From Saccharothrix coeruleofusca (GTDB lineage Bacteria > Actinomycetota > Actinomycetes > Mycobacteriales > Pseudonocardiaceae), in NCBI RefSeq assembly GCF_014648515.1, contig NZ_BMRG01000007.1, positions 133,391 to 178,858 on the forward strand: 45,468 nucleotides of DNA. The letters run 5' to 3'. The notes under the pieces are model-generated. The model was not told where the DNA came from. It was given only the letters and a program-made list of their open reading frames with translations, and searched no databases. Position 1 is the stretch's first letter. Every line of letters begins with the position of its first letter. Position numbers and translations under genes: made by a program. This document shows positions 1 to 9,478 of this stretch, piece after piece.

Positions 1-92
1 ACCGAGGCGAACGCCACGACCACCTTCACGTGCGGCGCCAGCCGGTGCACCGGGGAGTCGCCGGGCAGGTGCAGCGCGGTGACGGCGCTCAT
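1..92 (-). CDS. cbiQ: ECF transporter T component CbiQ, N-terminal 30 residues (runs off window)
   Basis: Only the first 30 codons are inside the window. They read MSAVTALHLPGD then SPVHRLAPHVKVV, the usual start of CbiQ/EcfT proteins, in which a short amphipathic lead precedes the first membrane helix. CbiQ is the membrane scaffold of energy-coupling-factor transporters that couples the ATPase (CbiO, presumably just outside the window) to the CbiM substrate-binding unit. An AGG-type ribosome site (GGAGG) lies about 9 bases upstream of the ATG, in the 19-base gap after the PDGLE gene. Identification rests on this short N-terminus plus the order cbiM, cbiN-like, cbiQ. Confidence 0.85.
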   Translation of the reverse strand, partial: MSAVTALHLPGDSPVHRLAPHVKVVVAFAS

Positions 93-111
93 CCCGCGCT
101 CACCTCCGCGC

Positions 112-399
112 TCATCCGCTTGCGCCGGAGCGCTTGCGCAGCAGCCAGAACAGCCCACCCGCCAGCAGCAGCGTGACCAGCACGCCGATGACGCCCGCGA
201 TCCCGGTGAACCGGTCGTCGCCGCCCACCGCGTAGTCGGCGAGCACGCCGTCGGCCAGCGGGTGCTCCCGCGCGTGCTCGGCGATGCCCTGCTGCTCGGT
301 CACGTGGTCCAGGCCGTCGGGGTCGGAGCTGGCGAAGTAGGACAGCACACCCGCGAACAGCAGGCTGACCAGGGCGAATCCCAGGAAGAAGCGCTTCAC
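112..399 (-). CDS. PDGLE-domain protein (CbiN/NikN-like small component of cobalt/nickel ECF transporter)
   Basis: This 95-residue protein has an N-terminal helix (FFLGFALVSLLFAGVL), the signature DPDGLDHV segment of the PDGLE family with a following acidic/His stretch, and a C-terminal helix (GVIGVLVTLLLAGGLFWLL) ending in basic residues. CbiN-like proteins have two membrane helices and an extracytoplasmic loop that helps load metal into CbiM. The GTG start overlaps the cbiM stop by 4 bases (GTGA), indicating translational coupling. Metal choice (cobalt or nickel) cannot be decided from this sequence. Confidence 0.85.
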   Translation of the reverse strand: MKRFFLGFALVSLLFAGVLSYFASSDPDGLDHVTEQQGIAEHAREHPLADGVLADYAVGGDDRFTGIAGVIGVLVTLLLAGGLFWLLRKRSGASG

Positions 400-1067
400 G
401 ACCGCAGCTCCAGTTTCCGCGGCGCGCCGCGCAGCAGGTGCACCAGGTCGGGCCGGGCCGCGGCGACCGCGGTGACCGTGGCGGCGGTGATCAGGCCCTC
501 GCCGACACCGATGAGCACGTGCACGCCCAGCACGGCCGCCGCGACCGTGCCGAACCCGACGCCGCCCTGGCCGCCGACGCCGTACTCCACGACGAAGCCC
601 GCCGATGCCAGCACCGTGTTGACCAGCGCGGAGACGAACGCCACCGCGGCCAGCCCGCCCTTGCCCCGGCGGGCCAGGCCGCGCAGCGCCAGCGCCACCA
701 GGTAGCCGGCGGCGGTGCCGATCAGCGCCATATTGGTGATGTTCGCGCCCAGCGCGGTGACCCCGCCGTCGGCGAACAGCAGCGACTGCAGCACCAGCAC
801 GATGGTCACGCACAGCGCGCCGACCCACGGGCCGACCAGGATCGCGGCCAGCGCGCCGCCCAGCAGGTGGCCGCTGACCCCCGGCAGCACCGGGAAGTTG
901 AGCATCTGGGTGGCGAAGACGAACGCGGCCACCAGCCCGGCCATCGGCGCGGTCCGGTCGTCGAGGTCGCCGCGCGCCCTGGCCAGCGCCACCCCCACGC
1001 CCAGCACCGCGACGGCCAGGAAGGCCAGCGAGGTGGGCGCGTCGAGCAGCCCGTCGCTCATGTGCAT
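396..1067 (-). CDS. cbiM: Energy-coupling factor transporter substrate-binding protein CbiM
   Basis: CbiM is the integral membrane S component that binds Co2+ (NikM binds Ni2+). The chosen ATG gives the N-terminus MHMSDGLLDAPTSL. In this family the free N-terminal Met-His segment inserts into the protein and ligates the metal, so starting exactly here matters; an upstream in-frame ATG at 1133 would bury the motif and is rejected. The 223 residues show about six or seven hydrophobic helices and the family motif GVSGHLLGGALAAILVGP. It heads the operon cbiM-cbiN-like-cbiQ. No cobalamin riboswitch elements are visible in the 133 bases upstream, so the regulator is unknown and nickel remains possible. 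Confidence 0.9.
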   Translation of the reverse strand: MHMSDGLLDAPTSLAFLAVAVLGVGVALARARGDLDDRTAPMAGLVAAFVFATQMLNFPVLPGVSGHLLGGALAAILVGPWVGALCVTIVLVLQSLLFADGGVTALGANITNMALIGTAAGYLVALALRGLARRGKGGLAAVAFVSALVNTVLASAGFVVEYGVGGQGGVGFGTVAAAVLGVHVLIGVGEGLITAATVTAVAAARPDLVHLLRGAPRKLELRS

Positions 1068-1185
1068 CGCTACCGAGTCGGACACCCGACCCACGCTAGT
1101 TGCCAGCGCCGCGTTGTGGCCAGAGCACTGCAACAGCTAATCGTCACACCTGGCGCGCGGCAGCCGGTGGGCGGGGCGGTGCGCC

Positions 1186-1191
1186 TATGAT
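1186..1191 (+). promoter_or_regulatory. -10 hexamer TATGAT of a probable leaderless promoter
   Basis: TATGAT matches the actinobacterial TANNNT -10 element and ends 9 bases before the ATG of the helicase gene. There is no Shine-Dalgarno sequence between them, so transcription probably begins at or next to the start codon. Confidence 0.5.
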
Positions 1192-1200
1192 CTGCCTGCG

Positions 1201-3702
1201 ATGACTCTCACCGATCGGCTCCCGGCCACCCCAGACCCCGACACCCTCTACGACACCTTCGCCGACTGGGCGTGGGAGCAGGGGCTGCAGCTGTACCCGG
1301 CCCAGCAGGAAGCGCTGATCGAGATCGTCTCCGGCTCGAACGTCATCCTGAGCACCCCCACCGGCTCGGGCAAGAGCCTGGTCGCCACCGGCGCGCACTT
1401 CGCCGCGCTGGCGCAGGGGCAGCGCACCTTCTACACCGCGCCGATCAAGGCGCTGGTGTCGGAGAAGTTCTTCGCCCTGATCGACACCTTCGGCGCGGAG
1501 AACGTCGGCATGATGACCGGCGACGCCAGCGTCAACGAGACCGCGCCGATCATCTGCTGCACCGCCGAGATCCTGGCCAACATCGCGCTGCGCGACGGCG
1601 CGGACGCCGACGTCGGCCAGGTCGTGATGGACGAGTTCCACTTCTACTCCGAGCCCGATCGCGGCTGGGCCTGGCAGGTGCCGCTGATCGAGCTGCCACA
1701 GGCGCAGTTCCTGCTGATGTCGGCGACCCTGGGCGACGTCTCCTTCTTCGAGAAGGACCTCACCCGGCGCACCGGGCGCGGCACGGCCGTGGTGCGCTCG
1801 GCCGAGCGGCCGGTGCCGCTGAACTTCCAGTACGTCACCACGCCGCTGCACGAGACCATCGAGGAGCTGCTGCACGGCCGGGAAGCGCCGATCTACGTCG
1901 TGCACTTCACCCAGGTCTCGGCGCTGGAGCGGGCCCAGTCGCTGATGAGCGTCAACGTGGCCACCCGCGCGGAGAAGGACGACATCGCCGCGATGATCGG
2001 CCGCTTCCGGTTCACCTCCGGCTTCGGCAAGACGCTGTCGCGGCTGGTGCGGCACGGCATCGGCGTGCACCACGCGGGGATGCTGCCCAAGTACCGGCGG
2101 CTGGTGGAGCAGCTGGCGCAGGCCGGGCTGCTCAAGGTCATCTGCGGCACCGACACCCTCGGCGTCGGCATCAACGTGCCGATCCGCACGGTGGTGTTCA
2201 CCGCGCTGTCCAAGTACGACGGCCAGCGCACCCGCCACCTCAAGGCGCGCGAGTTCCACCAGATCGCGGGTCGGGCGGGGCGCGCGGGCTACGACACCGT
2301 CGGCACGGTCGTGGTGCAGGCGCCCGACCACGTGGTGGAGAACGAGAAGGCGCTGGCCAAGGCGGGCGACGACCCGAAGAAGCGGCGCAAGGTGGTGCGC
2401 AAGAAGGCGCCCGAGGGCTTCGTGTCCTGGAGCGAGCAGACCTTCCAGCGCCTGGTGGCCGCCGAGCCGGAGCCGCTGACCTCCAGCTTCCAGGTCAGCC
2501 ACGCCATGCTGCTCAACGTCATCGGCAGGCCGGGCAACGCCTTCGCGGCGATGCGGCACCTGCTGGAGGACAACCACGAGCCCCGGCCCGCGCAGCGCAA
2601 GCACATCCTGCGCGCCATCTCGATGTACCGGGGGCTGCTGGCCGCGGGCGTGGTGCAGCGCGACGGCGACGACATCCGGCTGACCGTGGACCTGCAGGTC
2701 AACTTCGCGCTCAACCAACCGCTGTCGCCCTTCGCGCTGGCCGCCATCGAGCTGCTGGACCGGGACTCGCCCGGCTACCCGCTGGACGTGCTGTCGGTGG
2801 TGGAGTCCACGCTGGACGACCCGAGGCAGATCCTGTCCGCGCAGGAGCACAAGGCGCGCGGCGAGGCGGTGGCCGCGATGAAGTCCGAGGGCATCGAGTA
2901 CGACCAGCGCATGGAGCTGCTGGAGGAGGTGACCTATCCCAAGCCGCTCGCGGAGCTGCTGGAGGCGGCGTTCGCCACCTACCGGCGCGGGCACCCGTGG
3001 GTCGCCGACCACCACCTGTCGCCCAAGTCGGTGGTGCGCGACATGTTCGAGCGCGCCATGACCTTCAGCGAGTACGTGTCGTTCTACGCGCTGGCGCGCT
3101 CGGAGGGCCTGGTCCTGCGGTACCTGGCCGACGCCTACAAGGCGCTGCGGCAGACCGTGCCAGAGGACGCCAAGACCGAGGAGCTCAACGACCTGGTGGA
3201 GTGGCTGGGCGAGCTGGTCCGCCAGGTCGACTCCAGCCTGCTCGACGAGTGGGAGAAGCTGCGCAACCCCACCGCCGAGGCCGCCGGGGAGACCGCCGCG
3301 GCGCAGCTGGACGAGCGCCCGCCCGCGGTCACCCGCAACGTGCGCGCGTTCCGGGTGCTGGTGCGCAACGCGCTGTTCCGCCGCGTGGAGCTGGCCGCCC
3401 GCCGCGACTACTACGAGCTGGGGCAGCTCGACGGCGACTCGGGCTGGACCGCCGAGGAGTGGCAGGACGCGCTGGAGCCCTACTTCGAGCAGCACGAGGA
3501 CATCGGCACCGGCCCGAACGCGCGCGGACCGGCGATGCTGGTGATCACCGAGGAGCCGGGTCGCTGGCTGGTGCGGCAGATCTTCGACGACCCGGCCGGG
3601 GACCACGACTGGGGCTTCTCCGCGGAGGTCGACCTGGCCGAGTCCGACGAGATCGGCACGGCGGCCGTGCGGATCACCGAGGTGGGCGCGCTGGGCGGCT
3701 GA
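1201..3702 (+). CDS. Ski2-like DEAD/DEAH-box helicase with C-terminal DUF3516 domain
   Basis: This is an 833-residue superfamily 2 helicase. Motif I TPTGSGKS lies at residues 52-59, the DExH box DEFH at 144-147, SATLG at about 174-178, a GVGIN motif IVb around 320, and motif VI QIAGRAGRAG near 350. After a basic insertion (KKRRKVVRKK), the C-terminal half matches the long DUF3516 domain typical of actinobacterial Ski2/Mtr4-like helicases. The family is predicted to unwind RNA or structured nucleic acid; no precise role is established here. It is monocistronic, divergent from cbiM, and is probably translated from a leaderless message. Confidence 0.92.
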   Translation: MTLTDRLPATPDPDTLYDTFADWAWEQGLQLYPAQQEALIEIVSGSNVILSTPTGSGKSLVATGAHFAALAQGQRTFYTAPIKALVSEKFFALIDTFGAENVGMMTGDASVNETAPIICCTAEILANIALRDGADADVGQVVMDEFHFYSEPDRGWAWQVPLIELPQAQFLLMSATLGDVSFFEKDLTRRTGRGTAVVRSAERPVPLNFQYVTTPLHETIEELLHGREAPIYVVHFTQVSALERAQSLMSVNVATRAEKDDIAAMIGRFRFTSGFGKTLSRLVRHGIGVHHAGMLPKYRRLVEQLAQAGLLKVICGTDTLGVGINVPIRTVVFTALSKYDGQRTRHLKAREFHQIAGRAGRAGYDTVGTVVVQAPDHVVENEKALAKAGDDPKKRRKVVRKKAPEGFVSWSEQTFQRLVAAEPEPLTSSFQVSHAMLLNVIGRPGNAFAAMRHLLEDNHEPRPAQRKHILRAISMYRGLLAAGVVQRDGDDIRLTVDLQVNFALNQPLSPFALAAIELLDRDSPGYPLDVLSVVESTLDDPRQILSAQEHKARGEAVAAMKSEGIEYDQRMELLEEVTYPKPLAELLEAAFATYRRGHPWVADHHLSPKSVVRDMFERAMTFSEYVSFYALARSEGLVLRYLADAYKALRQTVPEDAKTEELNDLVEWLGELVRQVDSSLLDEWEKLRNPTAEAAGETAAAQLDERPPAVTRNVRAFRVLVRNALFRRVELAARRDYYELGQLDGDSGWTAEEWQDALEPYFEQHEDIGTGPNARGPAMLVITEEPGRWLVRQIFDDPAGDHDWGFSAEVDLAESDEIGTAAVRITEVGALGG

Positions 3703-3746
3703 CCGCCCCGGTCGCGTGCCGCTGTGGAGTTGTCGGGGTTTTTGCG

Positions 3747-3788
3747 CGGTGGCGGTCGCGGCCTTCGCCTTGACCGCGACCACCACCG
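3747..3788. terminator. Hairpin between convergent helicase and rpf genes
   Basis: An inverted repeat forms a 14-bp stem with one mismatch (CGGTGG-C-GGTCGCGG pairing with CCGCGACC-A-CCACCG) and a 12-base loop at 3762-3773. It sits between converging genes, so it may terminate both; no T-tract follows. The rest of 3703-3930 shows no gene. Confidence 0.6.
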
Positions 3789-3930
3789 GGCCACTGGCCG
3801 AACCAGCGCGTTCCGTCATCAGGGGCCGCACCGGGGTCGGATGGCGAAGTCCGCCCCGTCCGGTCCCGCCCTGGGGGTCGCCGTGCGCGCGGGGGCCGGG
3901 CCTGGCCGCCGCGCCTGGCGCGGGGTCGGC

Positions 3931-4926
<996 letters not shown>

Positions 4927-5235
4927 ATGGCTCCGGACCCGCTCGCCGACCTGGCACGCCCGCACGGCGGCGCTCCGCTGACCGTCGAGGAGCTGGTCCG
5001 CGCGCTGACCGAACTGGCGAGGCAGGCCAGCCACTGGTCGGAGTCGGTCCGCGAGCTGCGCGACCCCACCCGCAGGCTGATCGGCTCGGCCGCCGCGGCC
5101 TCGGTGGTGCTGGCCGCCAGGCGTGCCGAGGAGGCGTTCCTGGAGCTGGAGGTCAGCCTCGGTGACGCGCGAGCCGCGCGACGGCCATTGCCTCTGACCA
5201 CCCCCAGGGGCGAGGATGACCCTCCAATGGTCTAA
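4927..5235 (+). CDS. Small hypothetical protein upstream of a LytTR regulator
   Basis: A 102-residue Ala/Arg/Glu-rich, predominantly helical soluble protein with no signal peptide, membrane helix or Cys. The middle (LVRALTELARQASHWSESVRELRD) is amphipathic. A GGGGGA run 5-10 bases upstream supports the ATG. Third-codon GC is high as in neighbouring genes, so it looks real. It lies 35 bases before the response regulator on the same strand and may belong to the same signalling unit. I do not recognise a family. Confidence 0.6.
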   Translation: MAPDPLADLARPHGGAPLTVEELVRALTELARQASHWSESVRELRDPTRRLIGSAAAASVVLAARRAEEAFLELEVSLGDARAARRPLPLTTPRGEDDPPMV

Positions 5236-5270
5236 TCGCCGACGACGCCGAGACACCGCATTGGACGCCC

Positions 5271-6110
5271 ATGACGTCGACCCTTCCCTGTCCCCTGTGC
5301 GAGGGGCCGGAGCGCCGAGGAGCGCTGGAGCGGACGCTGCGGGTGCTGGCCGTGGACGACGAGGCCCCCGCCCTGGAGGACCTGGTCTACCTGCTGCGGT
5401 CGGACCCGAGGGTGGCGCACGTGGAGGCGGTCACCGACGCGACCAAGGCGCTGCGCACGCTGCACCGGGCGATGGACGCGGGCCAGCCCGTGGACGCCGT
5501 GTTCCTGGACATCCGGATGCCCGGCCTGGACGGGCTGGACCTGGCGCGGGTGCTGTCCCGGTTCGCCCAGCCGCCGCCGATCGTGTTCGTCACCGCGCAC
5601 CAGGAGCCCGCCGTGGAGGCGTTCGAGCTCAAGGCGCTGGACTACCTGCTCAAACCGGTGCGCCCGGAGCGGCTGGCCGAGTCGGTGCACCGGATCGTGC
5701 ACGAGGTGCTGGACTCCAAGACCGCCGAGCCCTCCGGCGGTGCCCCGGCGGAGAAGGCCCCGGACGTGGGCGACGAGGTCATCCCGGTCGAGCTGGGCGG
5801 CATCACCCGGTTCATCCGGCTGGCTGACATTCGCTACGTCGAGGCGCACGGCGACTACGCGCGGTTGCACACCGCCACCGGCAGCGGGCTGGTCCGGGCC
5901 GCGCTCAACGGCCTGGAGGAGCGCTGGCGCTCGGCCGGGTTCGTGCGCATCCACCGCAGCCACCTGGTCTCGCTGAGCCACATCGACGAGCTGCGCCTGG
6001 AGGACGGCCACCTGAGCGTGAACATCGGCGGCGCGGTGCTGCCGGTCAGCCGCAGGCACGCCCGCCACCTGCGGCAGCTGCTGGTGCGGCGCAACCGGCA
6101 ACCGACATGA
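5271..6110 (+). CDS. LytTR-family response regulator
   Basis: A two-component response regulator of 279 residues. The receiver domain (about 23-135) has the acidic pair D29/D30, phospho-acceptor D80 in VFLDIRMPG and the switch Lys in DYLLKPVRP. After an Ala/Pro/Glu linker, a LytTR DNA-binding domain follows (about 165-272) with VEAHGDYARLHT and FVRIHRSHLVSL motifs. The partner is the kinase at 8208-9383. The ATG at 5271 has no clear ribosome site and gives an N-terminal extension containing CPLC; a GTG nearer LRVLAVDDE is a possible alternative start. The gene overlaps the next by 4 bases. A -10-like TCTAAT lies at 5231-5236 inside the end of the previous gene. Confidence 0.92.
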   Translation: MTSTLPCPLCEGPERRGALERTLRVLAVDDEAPALEDLVYLLRSDPRVAHVEAVTDATKALRTLHRAMDAGQPVDAVFLDIRMPGLDGLDLARVLSRFAQPPPIVFVTAHQEPAVEAFELKALDYLLKPVRPERLAESVHRIVHEVLDSKTAEPSGGAPAEKAPDVGDEVIPVELGGITRFIRLADIRYVEAHGDYARLHTATGSGLVRAALNGLEERWRSAGFVRIHRSHLVSLSHIDELRLEDGHLSVNIGGAVLPVSRRHARHLRQLLVRRNRQPT

Positions 6111-6493
6111 CCGGCCCCCACCAGCCCCCGGCGCAGCGGGTGGTGGTCACCAGTCCGCGCACCCGCGCCCCCCGCGCCCCCCGGCCCTACCCGGCCTCCC
6201 GCGAGATCGACGAGCAGAGCGAGCTGGGCGCGGTCTACATGCGGTCGCTGATCCGCACCCAGCGCAGGCTGGGGCTGCTGCTGTGCGCGGTGGTGTGCGG
6301 CGCCCTGGCGGCGCTGCCGGTGGTGTTCGCGCTGGTCCCGAGGCTGAGCGAGCAGCGGCTGCTGGGCCTGCAGCTGCCCTGGCTGCTGCTGGGGGTGGTG
6401 GTGTTCCCGGTGCTGGTGCTGGCCGGCTGGTTCTACGTCCGGCAGGCCGAGCGCAACGAGCGCGAGTTCGCCGAGCTGGTGGAGCGCTCGTGA
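6107..6493 (+). CDS. DUF485-like small membrane protein
   Basis: A 128-residue protein with a Pro/Arg-rich cytoplasmic N-terminus (about 1-45), two membrane helices (LGLLLCAVVCGALAALPVVFAL and LPWLLLGVVVFPVLVLAGWFYV) and a charged tail (RQAERNEREFAELVE). The tail resembles DUF485/YjcH proteins, which are encoded directly before acetate/solute symporters. The start overlaps the regulator stop (ATGA), and its stop overlaps the symporter start (GTGA). A regulatory or assembly role for the symporter is inferred from that constant pairing. Confidence 0.8.
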   Translation: MTGPHQPPAQRVVVTSPRTRAPRAPRPYPASREIDEQSELGAVYMRSLIRTQRRLGLLLCAVVCGALAALPVVFALVPRLSEQRLLGLQLPWLLLGVVVFPVLVLAGWFYVRQAERNEREFAELVERS

Positions 6494-8211
6494 ACAGCAC
6501 CTACGGCATCGTCGCGGTGCTGGTGGTGGCGCTGGGCACGGCGCTGATCGGTGCCTACGGGCTGCGCGTGTCCCGCACCACCTCGGACTTCTTCGTGGCC
6601 TCGCGCACGGTGTCGCCGTGGTGGAACGCCTCGGCCATCGGCGGCGAGTACCTGTCGGCCGCCTCGTTCGTGGGCGTCGCCGGGCTGATCTTCGCCTACG
6701 GCCCGGACATGCTGTGGTTCCCGGTCGGCTACACCGCCGGGTACCTGGTGCTGCTGGCGCTGGTGGCCGCGCCCCTGCGGCGCAGCGGCGCCTACACGCT
6801 GCCGGACTTCGCCGAGGCGCGGTTCGGCTCGCCGGTGGTGCGCGCGGTGGCCAGCGTGCTGGCGCTGGGCATCGGGTGGCTGTACCTGCTGCCGCAGCTG
6901 CAGGGCGCGGGCCTGACCCTGCACACGGTGACCGGGGCGCCGGACTGGGTGGGCGCGCTGGTGGTGGCGGTCGTGGTGACCGGGAACGTGATCTCCGGTG
7001 GGATGCGCAGCGTCACCTTCGTGCAGGCGTTCCAGTACTGGCTCAAGCTGACCGCGATCACCGTGCCGCTGGTGTTCGTGGTGCTGGCCTGGCACGCGCA
7101 GGGCGCGCGCGACCTGGCCGCGCCGTCGTCCCCGCAGTTCTCCCGCGAGACCTCGGTGTCGTTCGACACCAGCACCACCGTGCACGCGGAGCAGCCGGTC
7201 GCCTTCACCGGCACCGGGGTGGTCGACGGCGCGCGGGTGGACGGCCCGGCGTCGATGGCGGTGGGCGAGCACACCGTGGCCGCGGGCTCGCGGCTGACCT
7301 TCCCCGCAGGCGCCCCGGTGCCGCACGTGAGCACGATCGAGCGGACCACCAACGAGCAGTGGGCGCTGCCCATGCGCAGCGGCGAGCAATTCCCGCTCTA
7401 CGGCGTGTACTCGCTGATCATCGCGACGTTCCTGGGCACCATGGGGCTGCCGCACGTGATCGTGCGCTTCTACACCAACCCCAACGGTCGCGCGGCCCGC
7501 CGGACGACGTTGATCGTGCTGGGGCTGCTGGGCTTCTTCTACCTGATGCCGCCGCTGTACGGGGCGCTGGGCAGGCTCTACGCGCCCGAGCTGCTGATGA
7601 CCGGCGACACCGACGCGGTGGTGCTGGTGCTGCCCAGCCGGGTGGTCGGCGGGGTGGGCGGGCAGCTGCTGGGGGCGCTGGTGGCCGGGGGCGCGTTCGC
7701 CGCGTTCCTGTCCACCTCCTCGGGGCTGATGGTGTCGCTGGCCGGGGTGCTCAGCCGGGACGTGCTGCGGCTGCGCGGCGTGCGCGGGTTCCGGGTGTCC
7801 ACCGTGATCGCCGTGCTGGTGCCGCTGGCCATGTCGTCGCTGGTGGGCAGGGTGCCGGTGGCGGACATGGTGGGCCTGGCGTTCGCCGTGGCGGCGTCGT
7901 CGCTGTGCCCGCTGCTGGTGCTGGGGATCTGGAGCACCCGGATCACCACGATCGGCGCGGTCGCCGGGATGCTGGCGGGCGGGGTGCCCGCGCTGGCGGC
8001 GGGCATGGTGACCATCAGCTCGGGTTCCGGGGACGCCTGGTACCACGCCTTCCTGGCCCGGCCCGCGGCGTGGACCGCGCCGCTGGGCTTCGTCGTGATG
8101 TACGCGGTGTCGCTGCTGACGCCGCGCCGGGTGCCGCCGGGGGTGAACCACGTGATGGTGCGCTTGCACGCGCCGGAGAACCTGGGTCTGCGCAGTCAGG
8201 ACCGGCTGTGA
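6490..8211 (+). CDS. Sodium:solute symporter (SSS family, acetate/monocarboxylate-type)
   Basis: A 573-residue member of the SSS family with about 13 predicted helices. The N-terminus (STYGIVAVLVVALGTALIGAYG) and the signature region SRTVSPWWNASAIGGEYLSAASFVGVAG match ActP/MctC-type cation:acetate or monocarboxylate symporters. An extra hydrophilic insert of roughly 85 residues (about 215-300, rich in Thr, Val and Ala) separates two central helices and is probably extracytoplasmic. The substrate cannot be fixed from sequence. GTG start and stop codons overlap both neighbours by 4 bases, so it is co-translated with the DUF485-like protein and the sensor kinase. Confidence 0.9.
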   Translation: MNSTYGIVAVLVVALGTALIGAYGLRVSRTTSDFFVASRTVSPWWNASAIGGEYLSAASFVGVAGLIFAYGPDMLWFPVGYTAGYLVLLALVAAPLRRSGAYTLPDFAEARFGSPVVRAVASVLALGIGWLYLLPQLQGAGLTLHTVTGAPDWVGALVVAVVVTGNVISGGMRSVTFVQAFQYWLKLTAITVPLVFVVLAWHAQGARDLAAPSSPQFSRETSVSFDTSTTVHAEQPVAFTGTGVVDGARVDGPASMAVGEHTVAAGSRLTFPAGAPVPHVSTIERTTNEQWALPMRSGEQFPLYGVYSLIIATFLGTMGLPHVIVRFYTNPNGRAARRTTLIVLGLLGFFYLMPPLYGALGRLYAPELLMTGDTDAVVLVLPSRVVGGVGGQLLGALVAGGAFAAFLSTSSGLMVSLAGVLSRDVLRLRGVRGFRVSTVIAVLVPLAMSSLVGRVPVADMVGLAFAVAASSLCPLLVLGIWSTRITTIGAVAGMLAGGVPALAAGMVTISSGSGDAWYHAFLARPAAWTAPLGFVVMYAVSLLTPRRVPPGVNHVMVRLHAPENLGLRSQDRL

Positions 8212-9383
8212 CGGCGCTGTGGGCGGTGGGCGCGGCCCTGCTGGTGGGCGCGGCCGTGGTGGCGGTGCTGTGGCGGACCTCCCGCACGCGCAACGACTTC
8301 CTGACCGAGGCGCAGCGGATCACCTTCGAGACCCTGCACACCGCGTGGTCGGCCGCTCCCCCCCTGCGCGCCGGGCTGGTGCCCGAGGCGGCCAAGAAGT
8401 CCGCCCGGCACCTGCGCACCCTGCTGGGCACGCCCGCGCTGGCGCTGATCGACGAGACCGAGGTGGTGGCCTGGGAGGGCGGCGGCGAGCACCACGCGGC
8501 GCAGGCGGTGCAGCTGGCGGGCGAGGTCTTCGCCACCGGCCGCACGCGGGCGTTCGACATCTCGTGCGCCGAGCCGGACTGCCCGGTGCACACCGCGGTG
8601 CTGGCGCCGCTGACCGTCGAGGGCCGCGTGGTGGGCGTGCTGGCCGCCTACAGCCGCGAGCCGTCGGCGGGGCTGGTGCGGGCCACCAACGAGGTGGCCA
8701 GGTGGGCGTCGGGGCAGTTGGAGCTGGCGGAGCTGGACCGCTCGCGGACCCGGTTGGTGGAGGCCGAGGTGCGGGCGCTGCGGGCGCAGATCTCGCCGCA
8801 CTTCATCTACAACTCGCTGTCGGCGATCGCCTCCTACGTGCGCACCAACCCGGAGCGGGCGCGGACCCTGCTGCTGGACTTCGCCGACTTCACCCGGTAC
8901 TCCTTCCGGCGCGCGGGCGACTTCACCACGCTGTCGGAGGAGCTGAAGTCCATCGACCAGTACCTGGCGCTGGAGCGGGCCCGGTTCGGCGAGCGGTTGC
9001 AGGTGACGCTGCAGATCGCGCCCGAGGTGCTGCCGGTGACGGTGCCGTTCCTGTGCCTGCAGCCGCTGGTGGAGAACGCGGTGCGGCACGGGATGGAGGG
9101 CAAGGTCGGGCCGGGGCACATCGCCATCCACGCGGCCGACGCGGGCGACGAGGCGCACATCACCATCGAGGACGACGGGATCGGCATGGACCCGGAGGCG
9201 CTGCGCCGCACGCTGGCCGGGCAGGTGGGCGAGACCGCCGGGATCGGCCTGGGCAACATCGACGAGCGGCTGCGGCGGTGCTACGGGGACGACTACGGGC
9301 TGGTGGTGGAGACCGCGCAGGGGCTGGGGACCAAGATCAGCGTCCGGGTGCCCAAGTACCAGCCCGGCATCCACGCCTCCTGA
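8208..9383 (+). CDS. LytS/YehU-type sensor histidine kinase
   Basis: A 391-residue kinase. One N-terminal membrane helix (ALWAVGAALLVGAAVVAVLW) anchors a GAF-like sensory region (about 60-165, containing the Cys pair in DISCAEPDCPVH). A His_kinase domain follows with phospho-acceptor His in QISPHFIYNSL, then a HATPase domain with ENAVRHG, DDGIGMD and GIGLGN motifs. Its cognate partner is the LytTR regulator at 5271. The GTG overlaps the symporter stop by 4 bases, so kinase output may be set by transport, as proposed for other symporter-coupled systems; that is inference. Confidence 0.92.
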   Translation: MTALWAVGAALLVGAAVVAVLWRTSRTRNDFLTEAQRITFETLHTAWSAAPPLRAGLVPEAAKKSARHLRTLLGTPALALIDETEVVAWEGGGEHHAAQAVQLAGEVFATGRTRAFDISCAEPDCPVHTAVLAPLTVEGRVVGVLAAYSREPSAGLVRATNEVARWASGQLELAELDRSRTRLVEAEVRALRAQISPHFIYNSLSAIASYVRTNPERARTLLLDFADFTRYSFRRAGDFTTLSEELKSIDQYLALERARFGERLQVTLQIAPEVLPVTVPFLCLQPLVENAVRHGMEGKVGPGHIAIHAADAGDEAHITIEDDGIGMDPEALRRTLAGQVGETAGIGLGNIDERLRRCYGDDYGLVVETAQGLGTKISVRVPKYQPGIHAS

Positions 9384-9390
9384 CCCCAAA

Positions 9391-9470
9391 GCGCCTGCAA
9401 GTACTACCCGACGTGCCCGCGCGGGCCCTTAACTACTACCCGTCCCCGGTTCGTGGCGCGCGACTCGCGG
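9391..9470 (-). repeat. Composite 3'-end repeat R1 (two 12-bp A boxes, B remnant, C box)
   Basis: On the plus strand AAGTACTACCCG (9399-9410) recurs as AACTACTACCCG (9431-9442), exactly 32 bp on, flanking the perfect 12-bp palindrome GCCCGCGCGGGC. A short B remnant (CCGGTTCGTGG) and the C box CGCGCGACTCGCG (9457-9469) follow. The C box is an exact reverse complement of 23966-23978. The element ends 9 bases from the stop codon of the leftward gene at 9479, in the order C-B-A-A seen from that gene. Confidence 0.75.
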
Positions 9471-9478
9471 ACGGGGGT

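Noticed and set aside
1068-1200. Cobalamin riboswitch before cbiM
   Set aside because: The 133-base gap is too short for a full element, and the B12-box GCCACTG is not present in the right place.
1144-3831. Long open frame (895 codons) antisense to the helicase
   Set aside because: It mirrors the high-GC3 helicase gene, has His/Arg/Val-biased composition and no domain; a shadow frame.
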